Shown piece after piece: positions 51,523-60,033 of a stretch of 64,000 nucleotides of DNA (positions within the stretch are counted from its first letter, which is position 1; each line of letters begins with the position of its first letter). A program made the translations under genes and the position numbers. Below the pieces are notes generated by a model, which saw nothing but the letters and a program-made list of their open reading frames with translations, did no database searches and had not been told where the DNA came from. The DNA comes from CAYURP01 sp964447175 (lineage in GTDB: Bacteria; Zixibacteria; MSB-5A5; SM23-73-2): the NCBI GenBank assembly GCA_964447175.1, contig CAYURP010000009.1, forward strand, positions 1-64,000. Reading direction: 5' to 3'.

Positions 51523-52363
51523 AGGTTATCGCAAGGGTTTTTATATTAATCCATATTACCTTCGTATTCAGGAAGGCGAGTATGTGGTGGTTCAGGGTGA
51601 ACGGGGTGAGGACATGGGTATGGCAACCAAGAAGTTTGATAAGGAGGACCTGTCCCGGTTCACCGAAAAGCCGTTGAAAATAAAAAGAATAGGCACCCCC
51701 GAGGATCTGGAGAAACTGAAGATCAACCGGGAAAAGGAAGAAGAGGCATTAAAAACCTGTCGCAGACTGGTTCTGGAAAGGAATATGGAGATGAAGATGG
51801 TGGATGTTGAATTCCAGTTCGACTGCAATAAGATAACCTTCTTTTTCACCGCGGACAAAAGAATAGATTTCCGGGAACTGGTAAAGGAGCTGGCTGCCAT
51901 TTACAAAACCAGAATAGAGCTCAGGCAGATCGGAGTAAGGGACGAAGCCAGGCGGATGGGGGGATATGGCTGTTGCGGTCTAAGGCTCTGCTGCTCCTCC
52001 TATCTCCGGGATTTCGAGCCTATCTCCATCCAGTTAGCCCGGGATCAGAACCTGGCTTTAACCCCTTCAAAAATCTCCGGTAACTGCGGAAGGCTGCTTT
52101 GCTGTCTTTTGTATGAGAAGGAACTCTACGATGAGAGCCTGGCAAAATTCCCCCGGTTGGGCTCCAGGATTAAGACTGCTAAAGGAGAGGGAACCATCGA
52201 GAAGGTTAACTTCTTCAACGAATACGTGATCGTGAAACATGAGGACGGAGAGGAAGAAAAACTCACTTTAAGGGAATTAAAGAAACTAGAGAAAAAAAAG
52301 AAAGACTCTTTTAAGCCCCAAAAAAACGTTCCGGAACAGGCGCCTACAAGTAAGGAGGAGTGA
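51494..52363 (+). CDS. PSP1 domain protein, RicT/YaaT-like
   Basis: A PSP1 C-terminal domain protein related to Bacillus RicT (YaaT), which with RicA and RicF forms an Fe-S-containing complex affecting RNA processing. I start at ATG 51494 (289 residues, 'MPDIYLVEFKG'), 13 nt after AAGGAG; GTG 51482 is too close to that SD. The PSP1 core shows 'CNKITFFFTADKRIDFRELVKELA' and a cysteine-rich stretch, 'GGYGCCGLRLCCSS' and 'GNCGRLLCCLLYE', consistent with cluster ligands. The tail is lysine-rich. It overlaps the holB 3' end by 29 nt, and metG begins directly after its stop. Confidence 0.9.
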   Translation: MPDIYLVEFKGYRKGFYINPYYLRIQEGEYVVVQGERGEDMGMATKKFDKEDLSRFTEKPLKIKRIGTPEDLEKLKINREKEEEALKTCRRLVLERNMEMKMVDVEFQFDCNKITFFFTADKRIDFRELVKELAAIYKTRIELRQIGVRDEARRMGGYGCCGLRLCCSSYLRDFEPISIQLARDQNLALTPSKISGNCGRLLCCLLYEKELYDESLAKFPRLGSRIKTAKGEGTIEKVNFFNEYVIVKHEDGEEEKLTLRELKKLEKKKKDSFKPQKNVPEQAPTSKEE

Positions 52364-54274
52364 TTGGCTCAAAAACAGTTCATAACCACACCCATATATT
52401 ACATTAATGACCGGCCCCATATTGGTCACGCTTACACCACCATAGTGGCTGACGTTCTGACCAGATACAGCCGTCTTAAAGGGGTGGAGACCTTTTTCCT
52501 GACCGGCACCGATGAACACGGAGGCAAGGTATTAGAGGCAGCTCAAAAAGCTAACCTGCAACCCCGGGAGTTCTGTGATAGAATCAGCAGCCTTTTCAAA
52601 GATGCGTGGAAAAATCTAAATATCGAATACGACTATTTTGTCAGAACCACAGACAAAAGACACGAGGAAGCAGTCAAAATCTTTCTGGAAAAACTGTATA
52701 ACTCCAAAACGGAAAAAGGGGAACCTGTAATCTATAAAGGAGAATACAGGGGCCTTTATTGTCTGGGCTGCGAGAAATTCATAACTGAAAAGGAACTGGT
52801 TAATGGGCTTTGCCCCGACCACCTGAGAAAACCCGAAGAATTGTCTGAGAAAAACTACTTCTTCAGGCTTTCAGCCTACCTTCCTAAAGTTAAGGAACTT
52901 ATACTTAATAACGAAATTAAAATACTGCCTCAAGAGAGGAAAAAAGAGGTTTTGGGATTGTTGAAGCAGAACCTGGAGGATTTTTCCATCTCCAGAGAGA
53001 AGGTAACCTGGGGCATTCCCCTGCCCTTTGATTCAAAGCAGAAAACTTACGTCTGGGTGGAAGCTCTGCAGAACTACATCTCAGCCATAGGGTATGGCGA
53101 CGATAACAAACAATTCGATACCTGGTGGAGAAAAGCCAAAATTCTTCATCTCATGGCAAAAGAAATTCTGAAATTCCACTGCATCTTCTGGCCAGCCATG
53201 CTTTTAGCAGCCGAGGAAAAGCCACCTGAGACTATTTTCCTTCATGGTTTTTTCACCGTTAATGGCCAGAGGATGAGCAAGACTTTGGGCAATGTGATCG
53301 ATCCCAACCTGATGGTGAAGCGCTTTGGCGTGGATGCCGCCCGCTATCTGCTTTTGACCCAGTTTCCTTTAGGTCAGGACGGTGATATCCAGGAGAAAAG
53401 ATTTACCGAAAAATACAACTCGGATTTAGCCAACGATTTGGGAAACCTGGTCAGCCGGGTCTTAAAGATGGTGAAAAGTTACTGCAAGGGTAAAATACCC
53501 CCAGCCCAAGAATACAAAAAGGAAGATGAGAATCTTAAAAAAATCGCTCTGGATACTATAAAAAATACCTTTGATGAGATCGAAAATTTGAACCTCAACC
53601 ATGGAATTGACTCGATTTTAAAATTAGTCCGGGGAACTAACAAATATGTCGAGGACTCCGCACCATGGAAACTGGCAAAGGAAAAGAACCAGTCCAGATT
53701 GGATACAGTGTTGTATGCTGCATGCGAATCCTTGCGTATCATAAGCTTTCTTTTATATCCTTTGCTCCCGGATAAAAGCAAAAAGATAAGAGAGGTTTTA
53801 GGCTTGGAAGCAAACCCCGAGAAATTATCTCTGGAAAACGAGGGACGATGGGATGTATTAAAAGCCGGAACAGAAGTCAGCTCGTCTGAATCCCTGTTCC
53901 CCAGAATAACAAAGGAGATTAAGCTGATGGCTGAAAAGAAAGAAAGCTCGGAGGAACTGTCCATCGAGGAGTTCACCAGATCGGATCTCAGAGTGGCAGA
54001 GGTTCTGGAGGCAGAAAAAGTTCCGGGAACGGACAAGCTCCTCAAAATGAAAATAAGTATTGGAACAGAGCAAAGGCAAATCGTTGCCGGCATAGCCCAA
54101 CAGTATTCCCCGGAGAAGGTTTTGGGCAAAAAGATAATAGTGGTAACCAATCTCAAACCGGTCAAAATAAGAGGAGTGGAATCCCACGGCATGCTTCTGG
54201 CTGCCGTAGACAAAAAGGACTTAACCCTTCTGACCGTGGACAAGGATATAGAAACCGGAACCAAGATCTCTTAA
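52364..54274 (+). CDS. metG: Methionyl-tRNA synthetase with C-terminal tRNA-binding domain
   Basis: Charges tRNA-Met with methionine. The 636-residue protein has the HIGH motif ('RPHIGHAYTT'), a zinc-knuckle region ('YCLGCEKFI...GLCPDH'), the KMSKS variant 'RMSKTLGNVIDP', the anticodon-binding helices, and a C-terminal Trbp111-like OB domain ('FTRSDLRVAEVLEAEKVPGTDKLLKMKI', 'KPVKIRGVESHGMLL') that aids dimerisation and tRNA binding. The start is TTG 52364, directly abutting the ricT-like TGA, with AAGGAGG just upstream. Confidence 0.96.
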   Translation: MAQKQFITTPIYYINDRPHIGHAYTTIVADVLTRYSRLKGVETFFLTGTDEHGGKVLEAAQKANLQPREFCDRISSLFKDAWKNLNIEYDYFVRTTDKRHEEAVKIFLEKLYNSKTEKGEPVIYKGEYRGLYCLGCEKFITEKELVNGLCPDHLRKPEELSEKNYFFRLSAYLPKVKELILNNEIKILPQERKKEVLGLLKQNLEDFSISREKVTWGIPLPFDSKQKTYVWVEALQNYISAIGYGDDNKQFDTWWRKAKILHLMAKEILKFHCIFWPAMLLAAEEKPPETIFLHGFFTVNGQRMSKTLGNVIDPNLMVKRFGVDAARYLLLTQFPLGQDGDIQEKRFTEKYNSDLANDLGNLVSRVLKMVKSYCKGKIPPAQEYKKEDENLKKIALDTIKNTFDEIENLNLNHGIDSILKLVRGTNKYVEDSAPWKLAKEKNQSRLDTVLYAACESLRIISFLLYPLLPDKSKKIREVLGLEANPEKLSLENEGRWDVLKAGTEVSSSESLFPRITKEIKLMAEKKESSEELSIEEFTRSDLRVAEVLEAEKVPGTDKLLKMKISIGTEQRQIVAGIAQQYSPEKVLGKKIIVVTNLKPVKIRGVESHGMLLAAVDKKDLTLLTVDKDIETGTKIS

Positions 54275-54282
54275 CAGATTTT

Positions 54283-54340
54283 TGTAGGCACAGATTTATC
54301 TGTGCTCTAACGCCTTTGCACGAATGAATTCGTGCCTACA
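54283..54340. repeat. Tandem-hairpin repeat, GGCAC type, copy 1
   Basis: Outer stem TGTAGGCAC (54283-54291) / GTGCCTACA (54332-54340). Inner hairpins are GCACAGATTTATCTGTGC (54288-54305) and GCACGAATGAATTCGTGC (54318-54335). It begins 9 nt after the metG stop and is 58 nt long. A direct copy lies at 55284-55341 on the far side of the next gene. Confidence 0.8.
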
Positions 54341-54352
54341 TTTTAATAAATG

Positions 54353-54391
54353 TTGGAATGTGAATCTTTAGATTCACCGGATCAGGTTAAA
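54353..54391. repeat. GTGAAYCTTYAGRTTCAC repeat, copy 1
   Basis: A 39-nt unit beginning TTGGAATG, with the hairpin GTGAATCT/AGATTCAC, then CCGGATCAGGTTAAA. A direct copy with only transitions lies at 55112-55150. The last A is also the first base of an ATG that is not used by the next gene. Confidence 0.75.
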
Positions 54392-54406
54392 TGAAGAGGT
54401 AAAACT

Positions 54407-55081
54407 ATGGAGGGTGAAAAGTATAGAAAAGATAACATTAGAAACTGGTTCTTATTGTTTTTATTAATCGTCTTAATTGCAGCAGGTTCCCAATATATAT
54501 TGGGACAGGATAAGAATAAGGAAGATAAAAAAACTGAGGAAAAAACCTGCTTGGCTGAGCAGTGTCACAGCAAGTCAGTTCAAGCAAAAACTGGAGAGGC
54601 TAAAATGGAAGAAGAAAAGAGATATTCAGAAGAAGAATGCAATAAGAAGTTCGCGGTTGAATTAAACAACTTAGTCTGGAGTCTTCTGGAAAAAAAAGAG
54701 AGGACCAAAGGGGAAGACGAGAAGATGATCAATGCCGCTTATGCTTCCCTTTATCACTGGAGCATAGTGGGAGAAGCCATCAACTTCCAGAGAGGTCACT
54801 GGTTGATCTCCCGCGTATATTCAGTTCTGGGCAGGCCCGAGCCAGCATTGTATCATGCCAAAGAGTGTCTGCAGCTCACCCAGCAGCACAATTTCGTGGA
54901 TTTCGACTTAGCATTTGCCTATGAGGCAATGGCACGAGCTTATGCTACCAACAGAAAAAGATCCGAATGCCAGAAATACGTAAAATTAGCCATAGATGCC
55001 GGAGAGAAGATAAAAAACGAAGGAGACCGAAAATATTTCTTCTCCGACTTTGAAAAAGATCCCTGGTACGGCATGAAGTAG
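54407..55081 (+). CDS. Membrane-anchored TPR-like protein, function unknown
   Basis: I do not recognise a family. The 224-residue protein has one N-terminal transmembrane segment (about 13-32), a charged Lys/Glu-rich linker with two Cys (C48 and C53, 'KTCLAEQCHSK'), and a helical domain (about 80-210) with TPR-like pairs ('INAAYASLYHWSIVGEAINFQRGHWLISRVY', 'ALYHAKECLQL', 'FAYEAMARAYATNRKRSECQKYVKLAI'). It is bracketed by direct copies of two repeat families (54283/55284 and 54353/55112) and splits metG from tatD, which are neighbours in many bacteria. It could be a recent arrival. GAGGTAAAAC serves as SD. Confidence 0.7.
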   Translation: MEGEKYRKDNIRNWFLLFLLIVLIAAGSQYILGQDKNKEDKKTEEKTCLAEQCHSKSVQAKTGEAKMEEEKRYSEEECNKKFAVELNNLVWSLLEKKERTKGEDEKMINAAYASLYHWSIVGEAINFQRGHWLISRVYSVLGRPEPALYHAKECLQLTQQHNFVDFDLAFAYEAMARAYATNRKRSECQKYVKLAIDAGEKIKNEGDRKYFFSDFEKDPWYGMK

Positions 55082-55111
55082 CACATTAAAGTATTGTTGC
55101 CACGAATCCTA

Positions 55112-55150
55112 TTGGAGTGTGAACCTTCAGGTTCACCAGGTCAGGCTAAA
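55112..55150. repeat. GTGAAYCTTYAGRTTCAC repeat, copy 2
   Basis: A direct copy of 54353-54391 with seven differences, all transitions; a T-A stem pair has become C-G, so the hairpin GTGAACCT/AGGTTCAC is kept. A GC-rich palindrome (CCCCCG/GCGGGGGG, about 55159-55179) follows. The stretch 55082-55384 holds only repeats. Confidence 0.75.
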
Positions 55151-55201
55151 GTCGTAGATCCCCCGAATTTTGCGGGGGGCTTGACACTCCCGTCTATGTT
55201 A

Positions 55202-55226
55202 TTGGAATGTCAACCTTTAGGTTGAC
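55202..55226. repeat. GTCAACCTTTAGGTTGAC hairpin repeat
   Basis: Begins TTGGAATG like the two 39-nt copies but with arms GTCAACCT/AGGTTGAC and without the CAGGYTAAA tail. A third, diverged member of that family. Confidence 0.65.
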
Positions 55227-55242
55227 TTAAATAAATATGTGC

Positions 55243-55269
55243 TATCACAGGTTGGGACAACCTGTGATA
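55243..55269. repeat. Palindromic repeat, CACAGGTTG/CAACCTGTG type
   Basis: A 12-bp perfect inverted repeat TATCACAGGTTG / CAACCTGTGATA with loop GGA. The longest-stemmed member of the family; the loop is complementary in sense to the copies with TCC/TCT, so it lies in the opposite orientation. Confidence 0.75.
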
Positions 55270-55283
55270 CCATTGGAACAATT

Positions 55284-55341
55284 TGTAGGCACAGATTTAT
55301 CTGTGGTCTAAAAACCTGGCACGAATAAATTCGCGCCTACA
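55284..55341. repeat. Tandem-hairpin repeat, GGCAC type, copy 2
   Basis: The same 58-nt length and orientation as 54283-54340. Hairpin 1 has one mismatch (CTGTGG) and hairpin 2 has one mismatch (TTCGCGC). It ends about 44 nt before the tatD start. Confidence 0.8.
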
Positions 55342-55384
55342 TCATCATCAATATAGAAATTTTTCATTTAGGTTAGTTTTTTTT

Positions 55385-56749
55385 ATGATCGACACTCACG
55401 CACATCTTGATTTCCCTCAGTTTGATAAGGATAGAGAAGAAGTTATAAGAAAAGCTAAAAATGAGGGGATTTTTAGAATAATAAATATCGGGGTGGATCT
55501 GGGGTCGAGTCGAAAATCAGTGGAGCTTGCTGATAAATATGATGAGATTTATGCTACTGTTGGATTTCATCCCCACGATGCATCTAAATTGAGTTTGAAT
55601 TCATTAAAAGAATTGAAGCGCTTAGCTGAACATCCTAAAGTAGTTGGAATCGGCGAGATCGGTTTGGATTACTATAGAAACTTGTCTCCCAGGGAAATTC
55701 AGATTCAAGCTTTCAAAGACCAGATCAAATTGGCTCTGGATGTGAATAAACCCATTGTGGTCCATATCAGAAATGCCTGGGATGAAGGTTTATCTATTCT
55801 AAAGAAAACTGACGCCAAAAAAGTCGGCGGGGTTTTACACTGTTTTTCAGGAAATTATACCCAGGCACAGGAAGGACTGGAATTGGGATTTTATCTATCC
55901 TTTAACGGAACTCTTACCTACCACAATTCCAAGTCTGCTGAATTGGTTAAAAAACTTCCATTAGATATCATTCTGACTGAAACAGATTGTCCCTATCTCA
56001 CTCCCGCCCCTCACCGAGGGAAAAGAAACGAACCTGTCTATGTTAAACTGGTGGGAGAAAAGCTGGCTCAGCTTTTTTCGCCTTTAACCTTTCAGGATAT
56101 TGAAAGAATAACCACGGTCAATGCTCAAAAGCTTTTTGGATTGAACATCAAGTTTAAACCTGAAATTGCCTATCCCATCCGAAACTCCCTTTACCTTAAC
56201 CTGACCAGCGAGTGCACCAATTCCTGCAGTTTCTGCGTCCGATTCTATTCGGATTTTGTAAAAGGGCACTATCTCAGATTGAATCACGAGCCTAATTTCC
56301 AGGAGATAATCGCTGACATGGGGGATTTTCAAAAATACGATGAGGTGGTCTTCTGCGGGTTAGGTGAGCCCACTTTGCGTCTGGACCTTCTGAAAAAAAT
56401 TTCAAAATACGTAAAAGAAAAAGAGGTCAAAACCAGACTCAATACCAATGGCCAGGGAAATCTGATTCACAAAAGAAACATCGTCCCTGAGCTTTCGGGA
56501 TTGATCGATACGGCATCCGTGAGTCTGAATGTGGATACCTCGGATAAATATGATAAGATCTGTAAATCAAAGTACGGCAAGGGCGTTTTCTATGATGTGA
56601 TGGACTTCATCAAGGAGTGCAAAAAAAATCTGCCAGAGACCATTATGAGCGTTCTGGACTTACCCGAAACTGATTTAAAAAAATGCGAAGAAATCGCCAA
56701 GGATTTAGGTGTGAAACTCAAGGTGAGACATTATAAAATCGTGGGTTAA
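55385..56749 (+). CDS. TatD-family hydrolase fused to a radical SAM domain
   Basis: Residues 1-258 are a TatD metal-dependent DNase/hydrolase: 'MIDTHAHLDFPQFDKDRE', 'ATVGFHPHDAS', 'VGIGEIGLDYYRNLSPREIQIQAF', 'PIVVHIRNAWDE', 'HCFSGNYTQA', 'LTETDCPYLTPAPHRGKRNEP'. Residues about 268-454 are a radical SAM domain with C277-x3-C281-x2-C284 ('CTNSCSFCVRF') and 'VVFCGLGEPTLRLDLL'. The pair is known as adjacent genes (TatD-associated radical SAM proteins), so the fusion supports a shared task, which is still unknown. TatD alone is linked to 3'-5' nuclease and repair activity. rsmA starts 9 nt later. Confidence 0.92.
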   Translation: MIDTHAHLDFPQFDKDREEVIRKAKNEGIFRIINIGVDLGSSRKSVELADKYDEIYATVGFHPHDASKLSLNSLKELKRLAEHPKVVGIGEIGLDYYRNLSPREIQIQAFKDQIKLALDVNKPIVVHIRNAWDEGLSILKKTDAKKVGGVLHCFSGNYTQAQEGLELGFYLSFNGTLTYHNSKSAELVKKLPLDIILTETDCPYLTPAPHRGKRNEPVYVKLVGEKLAQLFSPLTFQDIERITTVNAQKLFGLNIKFKPEIAYPIRNSLYLNLTSECTNSCSFCVRFYSDFVKGHYLRLNHEPNFQEIIADMGDFQKYDEVVFCGLGEPTLRLDLLKKISKYVKEKEVKTRLNTNGQGNLIHKRNIVPELSGLIDTASVSLNVDTSDKYDKICKSKYGKGVFYDVMDFIKECKKNLPETIMSVLDLPETDLKKCEEIAKDLGVKLKVRHYKIVG

Positions 56750-56758
56750 AAAAGAACG

Positions 56759-57604
56759 ATGCTTGAATCCTTAAATCAAGAAATAATTAAGCCCCGAAAA
56801 AGCCTTTCCCAGAATTTTTTGATAAATGACAATGCAGCTAAAAGAATCGTGGATAGCCTGAATTTAAGGGGAAGTGAAGCGGTTCTGGAGATAGGTCCGG
56901 GCAAGGGAGCCTTGACCAAATACCTGCTTGAAAAGTCCAGAAGAGTTGTGGGAGTGGAAATTGACAGAAATCTATGTGAATTCTTGAAAAAAAGATTTCT
57001 CTCTGCTCAAAACTTAGAAATTATCCACCAGGATTTCTTGAAAATAGATATTAAAAGAGTTATCTTACCCCATAGGAAAATAAAAATCATTGGCAATCTG
57101 CCTTATCAGATAACCAGCCCGGTACTGGCATTGCTTTTGGAGAACAGAAAAAGAATTAAGATGGCAATATTAATGGTTCAGAAGGAGGTAGCCCAAAGGA
57201 TCTGTGGCAAACCAGGCACAAAAAGCTGGTCCCCCCTTTCCATAGGAATCCAGCTTTATTCTGATCCGGAGATTCTTTTCAGGCTCAAACCCTCCTCATT
57301 TATGCCCTCTCCCAAAGTGGAGTCAGCTGTGATCAGGTTATTCTTTTTAAAAGATCCCAGAGTGAATGTAAAAAACGAGAAATTCTTTTTTATTGTGATA
57401 AAAGCTGCTTTTTCCCAGCGCCGTAAAATGATTTTAAATTCAGTGTCCTCATCTTTGGGCTTAAGAAAAGAAATGGTTTTAAAGGCTCTGAAGCGATCGA
57501 ACATAGATCCTACAAAAAGGGCTGAAGACCTTACTCTTGAAGAACTGAGTTCTTTGGCTCTTAATTTGAAAATGTTAAAATTAAAAAATGAAGAAACTAT
57601 TTGA
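56759..57604 (+). CDS. rsmA: 16S rRNA (adenine1518/1519-N6) dimethyltransferase
   Basis: RsmA/KsgA dimethylates two adenines in helix 45 of 16S rRNA as a late check on 30S assembly. The 281-residue protein has 'PRKSLSQNFLINDNAAKRIV', motif I 'VLEIGPGKGALT' (43-54), 'IGNLPYQITSPVLALLL' (motif IV NLPY), 'MVQKEVAQRI' and 'AAFSQRRKMI'. It follows the tatD fusion by 9 nt, matching a gene order seen in many bacteria. The next gene overlaps its end by 17 nt. Confidence 0.96.
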   Translation: MLESLNQEIIKPRKSLSQNFLINDNAAKRIVDSLNLRGSEAVLEIGPGKGALTKYLLEKSRRVVGVEIDRNLCEFLKKRFLSAQNLEIIHQDFLKIDIKRVILPHRKIKIIGNLPYQITSPVLALLLENRKRIKMAILMVQKEVAQRICGKPGTKSWSPLSIGIQLYSDPEILFRLKPSSFMPSPKVESAVIRLFFLKDPRVNVKNEKFFFIVIKAAFSQRRKMILNSVSSSLGLRKEMVLKALKRSNIDPTKRAEDLTLEELSSLALNLKMLKLKNEETI

Positions 57605-59381
57605 GGTTATATTTTTTCTTTTGTTTCTTTTGAACGTTACCTTTGCTGCTGACTTGAAATTCAATTTCTGGCGGGAATATAAAACCTATAACTGGAGCCA
57701 GAGCTTGAATCATATCTCAAATTTTGGAGATAAATTCAACCTAAAGTTCGAAAACTCCATCAACTCCACCCTGATAAAGGAATCCATTTTCATTATGGGC
57801 CAGGATAGGTGGCAGGAGGATGGGGAGATCGCTCTTAGATTGAACTATAACCTCAAACCTAAAGTCCAGGTAGGCTCGGTTTTCGATCATAATTTAAATT
57901 CTCTGGAAAACCACAAGGTCAACAAAAGTGGCTATTCTTTCTTTTCCGAGTGGAGCATACTGCCCGGCTTAAAAGTCAAAGAGACCCTGGGTTTAAAAAC
58001 CATTCAGAGAAAATGGCAACAGATAGATCGATCCGACCAGGGTTTAAACCAGGAGTTCAGTCTGATTTATAATCCCGATTTATGGGGTTATAAAGGCGAG
58101 ATGAGTCTGAAGCAGGAGGATATAAGATTTAAGGACATCCCTTCTTTACAGAGGGAATTGAATTTCTCCTATAAAAAGATGTCTGCTTCACAGGATAGTC
58201 TGGATGTATTCTTCAAGGAATCCTATTCCAGAAAGAGTTTTTATTCGGGAGTCGACTACTCTCAGGTTAGCACCCAGAAAAGAAGGGAAAGGACTTTGAG
58301 TTTCGGTTCCATTAAAAGGATACCCCTAAAGTTCAAGCTCAAGCTCACTTACAATTTCCTCTTGAATAAATACAGTTATTCCACAGAGGAAGATTCTTTA
58401 TTTACTCCCCTGACACTGCAGGACAATTCATTTTCATCGCACATCTTGCATTTTGATATTCAAAGGGAGTTTTTGGACAGGCTCTTTTTAGAAACCTTTT
58501 ATATATATTCGGAGTCTGATGAGAATTATGGGGGAGAGGAAAAAGACCAGGAAATGGAAAGCGGAGAGTTGGGTGCTCGATTGAGCCTGAAGATAACCTC
58601 CAGAGACTCGCTATATTTAAACGGATCCGTAGGGGTAACTTCTTTTTATACTCCCAGAATCTCCCGCTACTTCAGCGATCGGGACATTATGACCAAGTTA
58701 GCTAAAGTCGAGCATCTGCACATCTTCAGTCCCTTTTTGAAGATGAGAACCGAACTGGGATTCAACAACTTCCATCAGATCTACCTCTCCGAATGGTTGT
58801 CCGCAAACAACAGCTATAATGAGACCTATATCCTATCCCCTCGTCTTTTCATCCAGCCTTCCCCCAAATGGAAAATCGAGCATAGCTACTCCATTCAAGC
58901 CAATTATATCTCCTATGATTTTGAAAAGGAAACCGAATCCTCCAGAAATAAGATTTTAAGAAGAGGTTCCTCCTCCACCCGCATTGTCTTTTTATTCAGT
59001 CCCGGATTGGATTTCGATCTTGGTTACACCTACCGATATGAGGATTACGGGCAGCTTCTCTGGAGGGATCAGTGGGTGGCCAGAAGGTCCTGGGAAAGAA
59101 GAACCCATCGGGTAGATTTCGGACTCAGCTATCAAATTGGCAAGAAATTATACATCAGTCCTAAGTATGATTACGAGATAAAAAGAGAATGGGATCATAC
59201 CTTAGGCAAAAGAAACTTATCTAACAAATTTTACCGGGATATGATCTCCCTTAAGTTAGATTATTTCACAAATCCGGTCAATTATATAGAAGCCTCTTTC
59301 CGATACAGGTTTCAGGGGGACACACCCGGGATCAGGGACGAAACCAGTTTCGTAAACGTTTCCTTAGCTCATCAGTTCTAA
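57588..59381 (+). CDS. Probable outer-membrane beta-barrel protein, unknown function
   Basis: No named family recognised. The 597-residue protein has a signal peptide (1-20, 'LNVTFAADLKF') and then consists almost wholly of alternating polar/aromatic strands ('VQVGSVFDHNLNSLENHKVN', 'SGYSFFSEWSILPGLKVKETLG', 'YINASYDYEIKREW'-like 'ISPKYDYEIKREWD'), ending 'VNVSLAHQF' with the C-terminal Phe of BAM clients. About 20 or more strands are possible. It overlaps rsmA by 17 nt and its stop overlaps the ATG of the next lipoprotein, so the set appears to be one transcript. Confidence 0.65.
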   Translation: MKKLFEVIFFLLFLLNVTFAADLKFNFWREYKTYNWSQSLNHISNFGDKFNLKFENSINSTLIKESIFIMGQDRWQEDGEIALRLNYNLKPKVQVGSVFDHNLNSLENHKVNKSGYSFFSEWSILPGLKVKETLGLKTIQRKWQQIDRSDQGLNQEFSLIYNPDLWGYKGEMSLKQEDIRFKDIPSLQRELNFSYKKMSASQDSLDVFFKESYSRKSFYSGVDYSQVSTQKRRERTLSFGSIKRIPLKFKLKLTYNFLLNKYSYSTEEDSLFTPLTLQDNSFSSHILHFDIQREFLDRLFLETFYIYSESDENYGGEEKDQEMESGELGARLSLKITSRDSLYLNGSVGVTSFYTPRISRYFSDRDIMTKLAKVEHLHIFSPFLKMRTELGFNNFHQIYLSEWLSANNSYNETYILSPRLFIQPSPKWKIEHSYSIQANYISYDFEKETESSRNKILRRGSSSTRIVFLFSPGLDFDLGYTYRYEDYGQLLWRDQWVARRSWERRTHRVDFGLSYQIGKKLYISPKYDYEIKREWDHTLGKRNLSNKFYRDMISLKLDYFTNPVNYIEASFRYRFQGDTPGIRDETSFVNVSLAHQF

Positions 59382-60013
59382 TGAAACAGGAATTGAAAAA
59401 AATCACATTTGTATTTCTTTTCTTCTTTTTTGCCAGCATGTTGTTTTTCTCTGGATGTAAGAATCCGTTCAAAACCAGAAAATCGCCTGAGCCAAAAGGA
59501 CAGATAGGAACCTGGGATACTCCGGTTGAGCCTAAGGTAGTGATTCAGAATCTTCTTTTTGCTTACAACGAGAAGATAATAGAGAATTTCAACACCTGCA
59601 TCTGCGACACCTTTAAATTTTCAGCTCCCGAGGATTCCATCAAACCGGGACGCCCAGAGCTTTTCTCCAACTGGGATGCGGGAACCGAAAAGATGGTAAC
59701 CAGCAGTCTCTTTGATTTTTTCAGAGAGAACAGCGACTCAGTGGATTATTTCCTGCTCATCGATTTTGAAACATACCGGGAAGACAAGGATGCCGATACA
59801 TTAGCCATGGTGACCATAAATTACACTATAACCATTCATCAATTTAAACCCGAAGGAGAAGAGCCCCGGGAGGCTAAAGGTGTAGCTACCTTTTACTTAA
59901 AACAGACATCCCTGAACTGGTGGTCCATCTTCTTCTGGTCGGATATTCCCGATACTCCGGAGGGATATGATTGGGCTGCTTTCAAAGCTCAATTCAGAGA
60001 ATTTCTCTTTTAA
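59381..60013 (+). CDS. Lipoprotein, unknown function (pair member 1)
   Basis: A 210-residue lipoprotein with lipobox 'LFFSGCKNPF' (Cys26). The mature region has mixed alpha/beta character: 'VVIQNLLFAYNEKIIENFNTCICDTFKFSAPED', 'MVTINYTITIHQF', 'GVATFYLKQTSLNWWSIFFWSDI'. The layout (N-terminal helix, then a curved sheet ending in a Trp-rich strand) recalls NTF2/SnoaL-like folds. The next gene has the same layout, so the two look like old paralogues. The ATG overlaps the stop of the barrel gene (TAATG). Confidence 0.7.
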   Translation: MKQELKKITFVFLFFFFASMLFFSGCKNPFKTRKSPEPKGQIGTWDTPVEPKVVIQNLLFAYNEKIIENFNTCICDTFKFSAPEDSIKPGRPELFSNWDAGTEKMVTSSLFDFFRENSDSVDYFLLIDFETYREDKDADTLAMVTINYTITIHQFKPEGEEPREAKGVATFYLKQTSLNWWSIFFWSDIPDTPEGYDWAAFKAQFREFLF

Positions 60014-60033
60014 TTAGTAAAATGATTTTACAA

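Noticed and set aside
53479..54264. Long minus-strand open frame inside metG
   Set aside because: It is antisense to a clear methionyl-tRNA synthetase and shows no family motifs.
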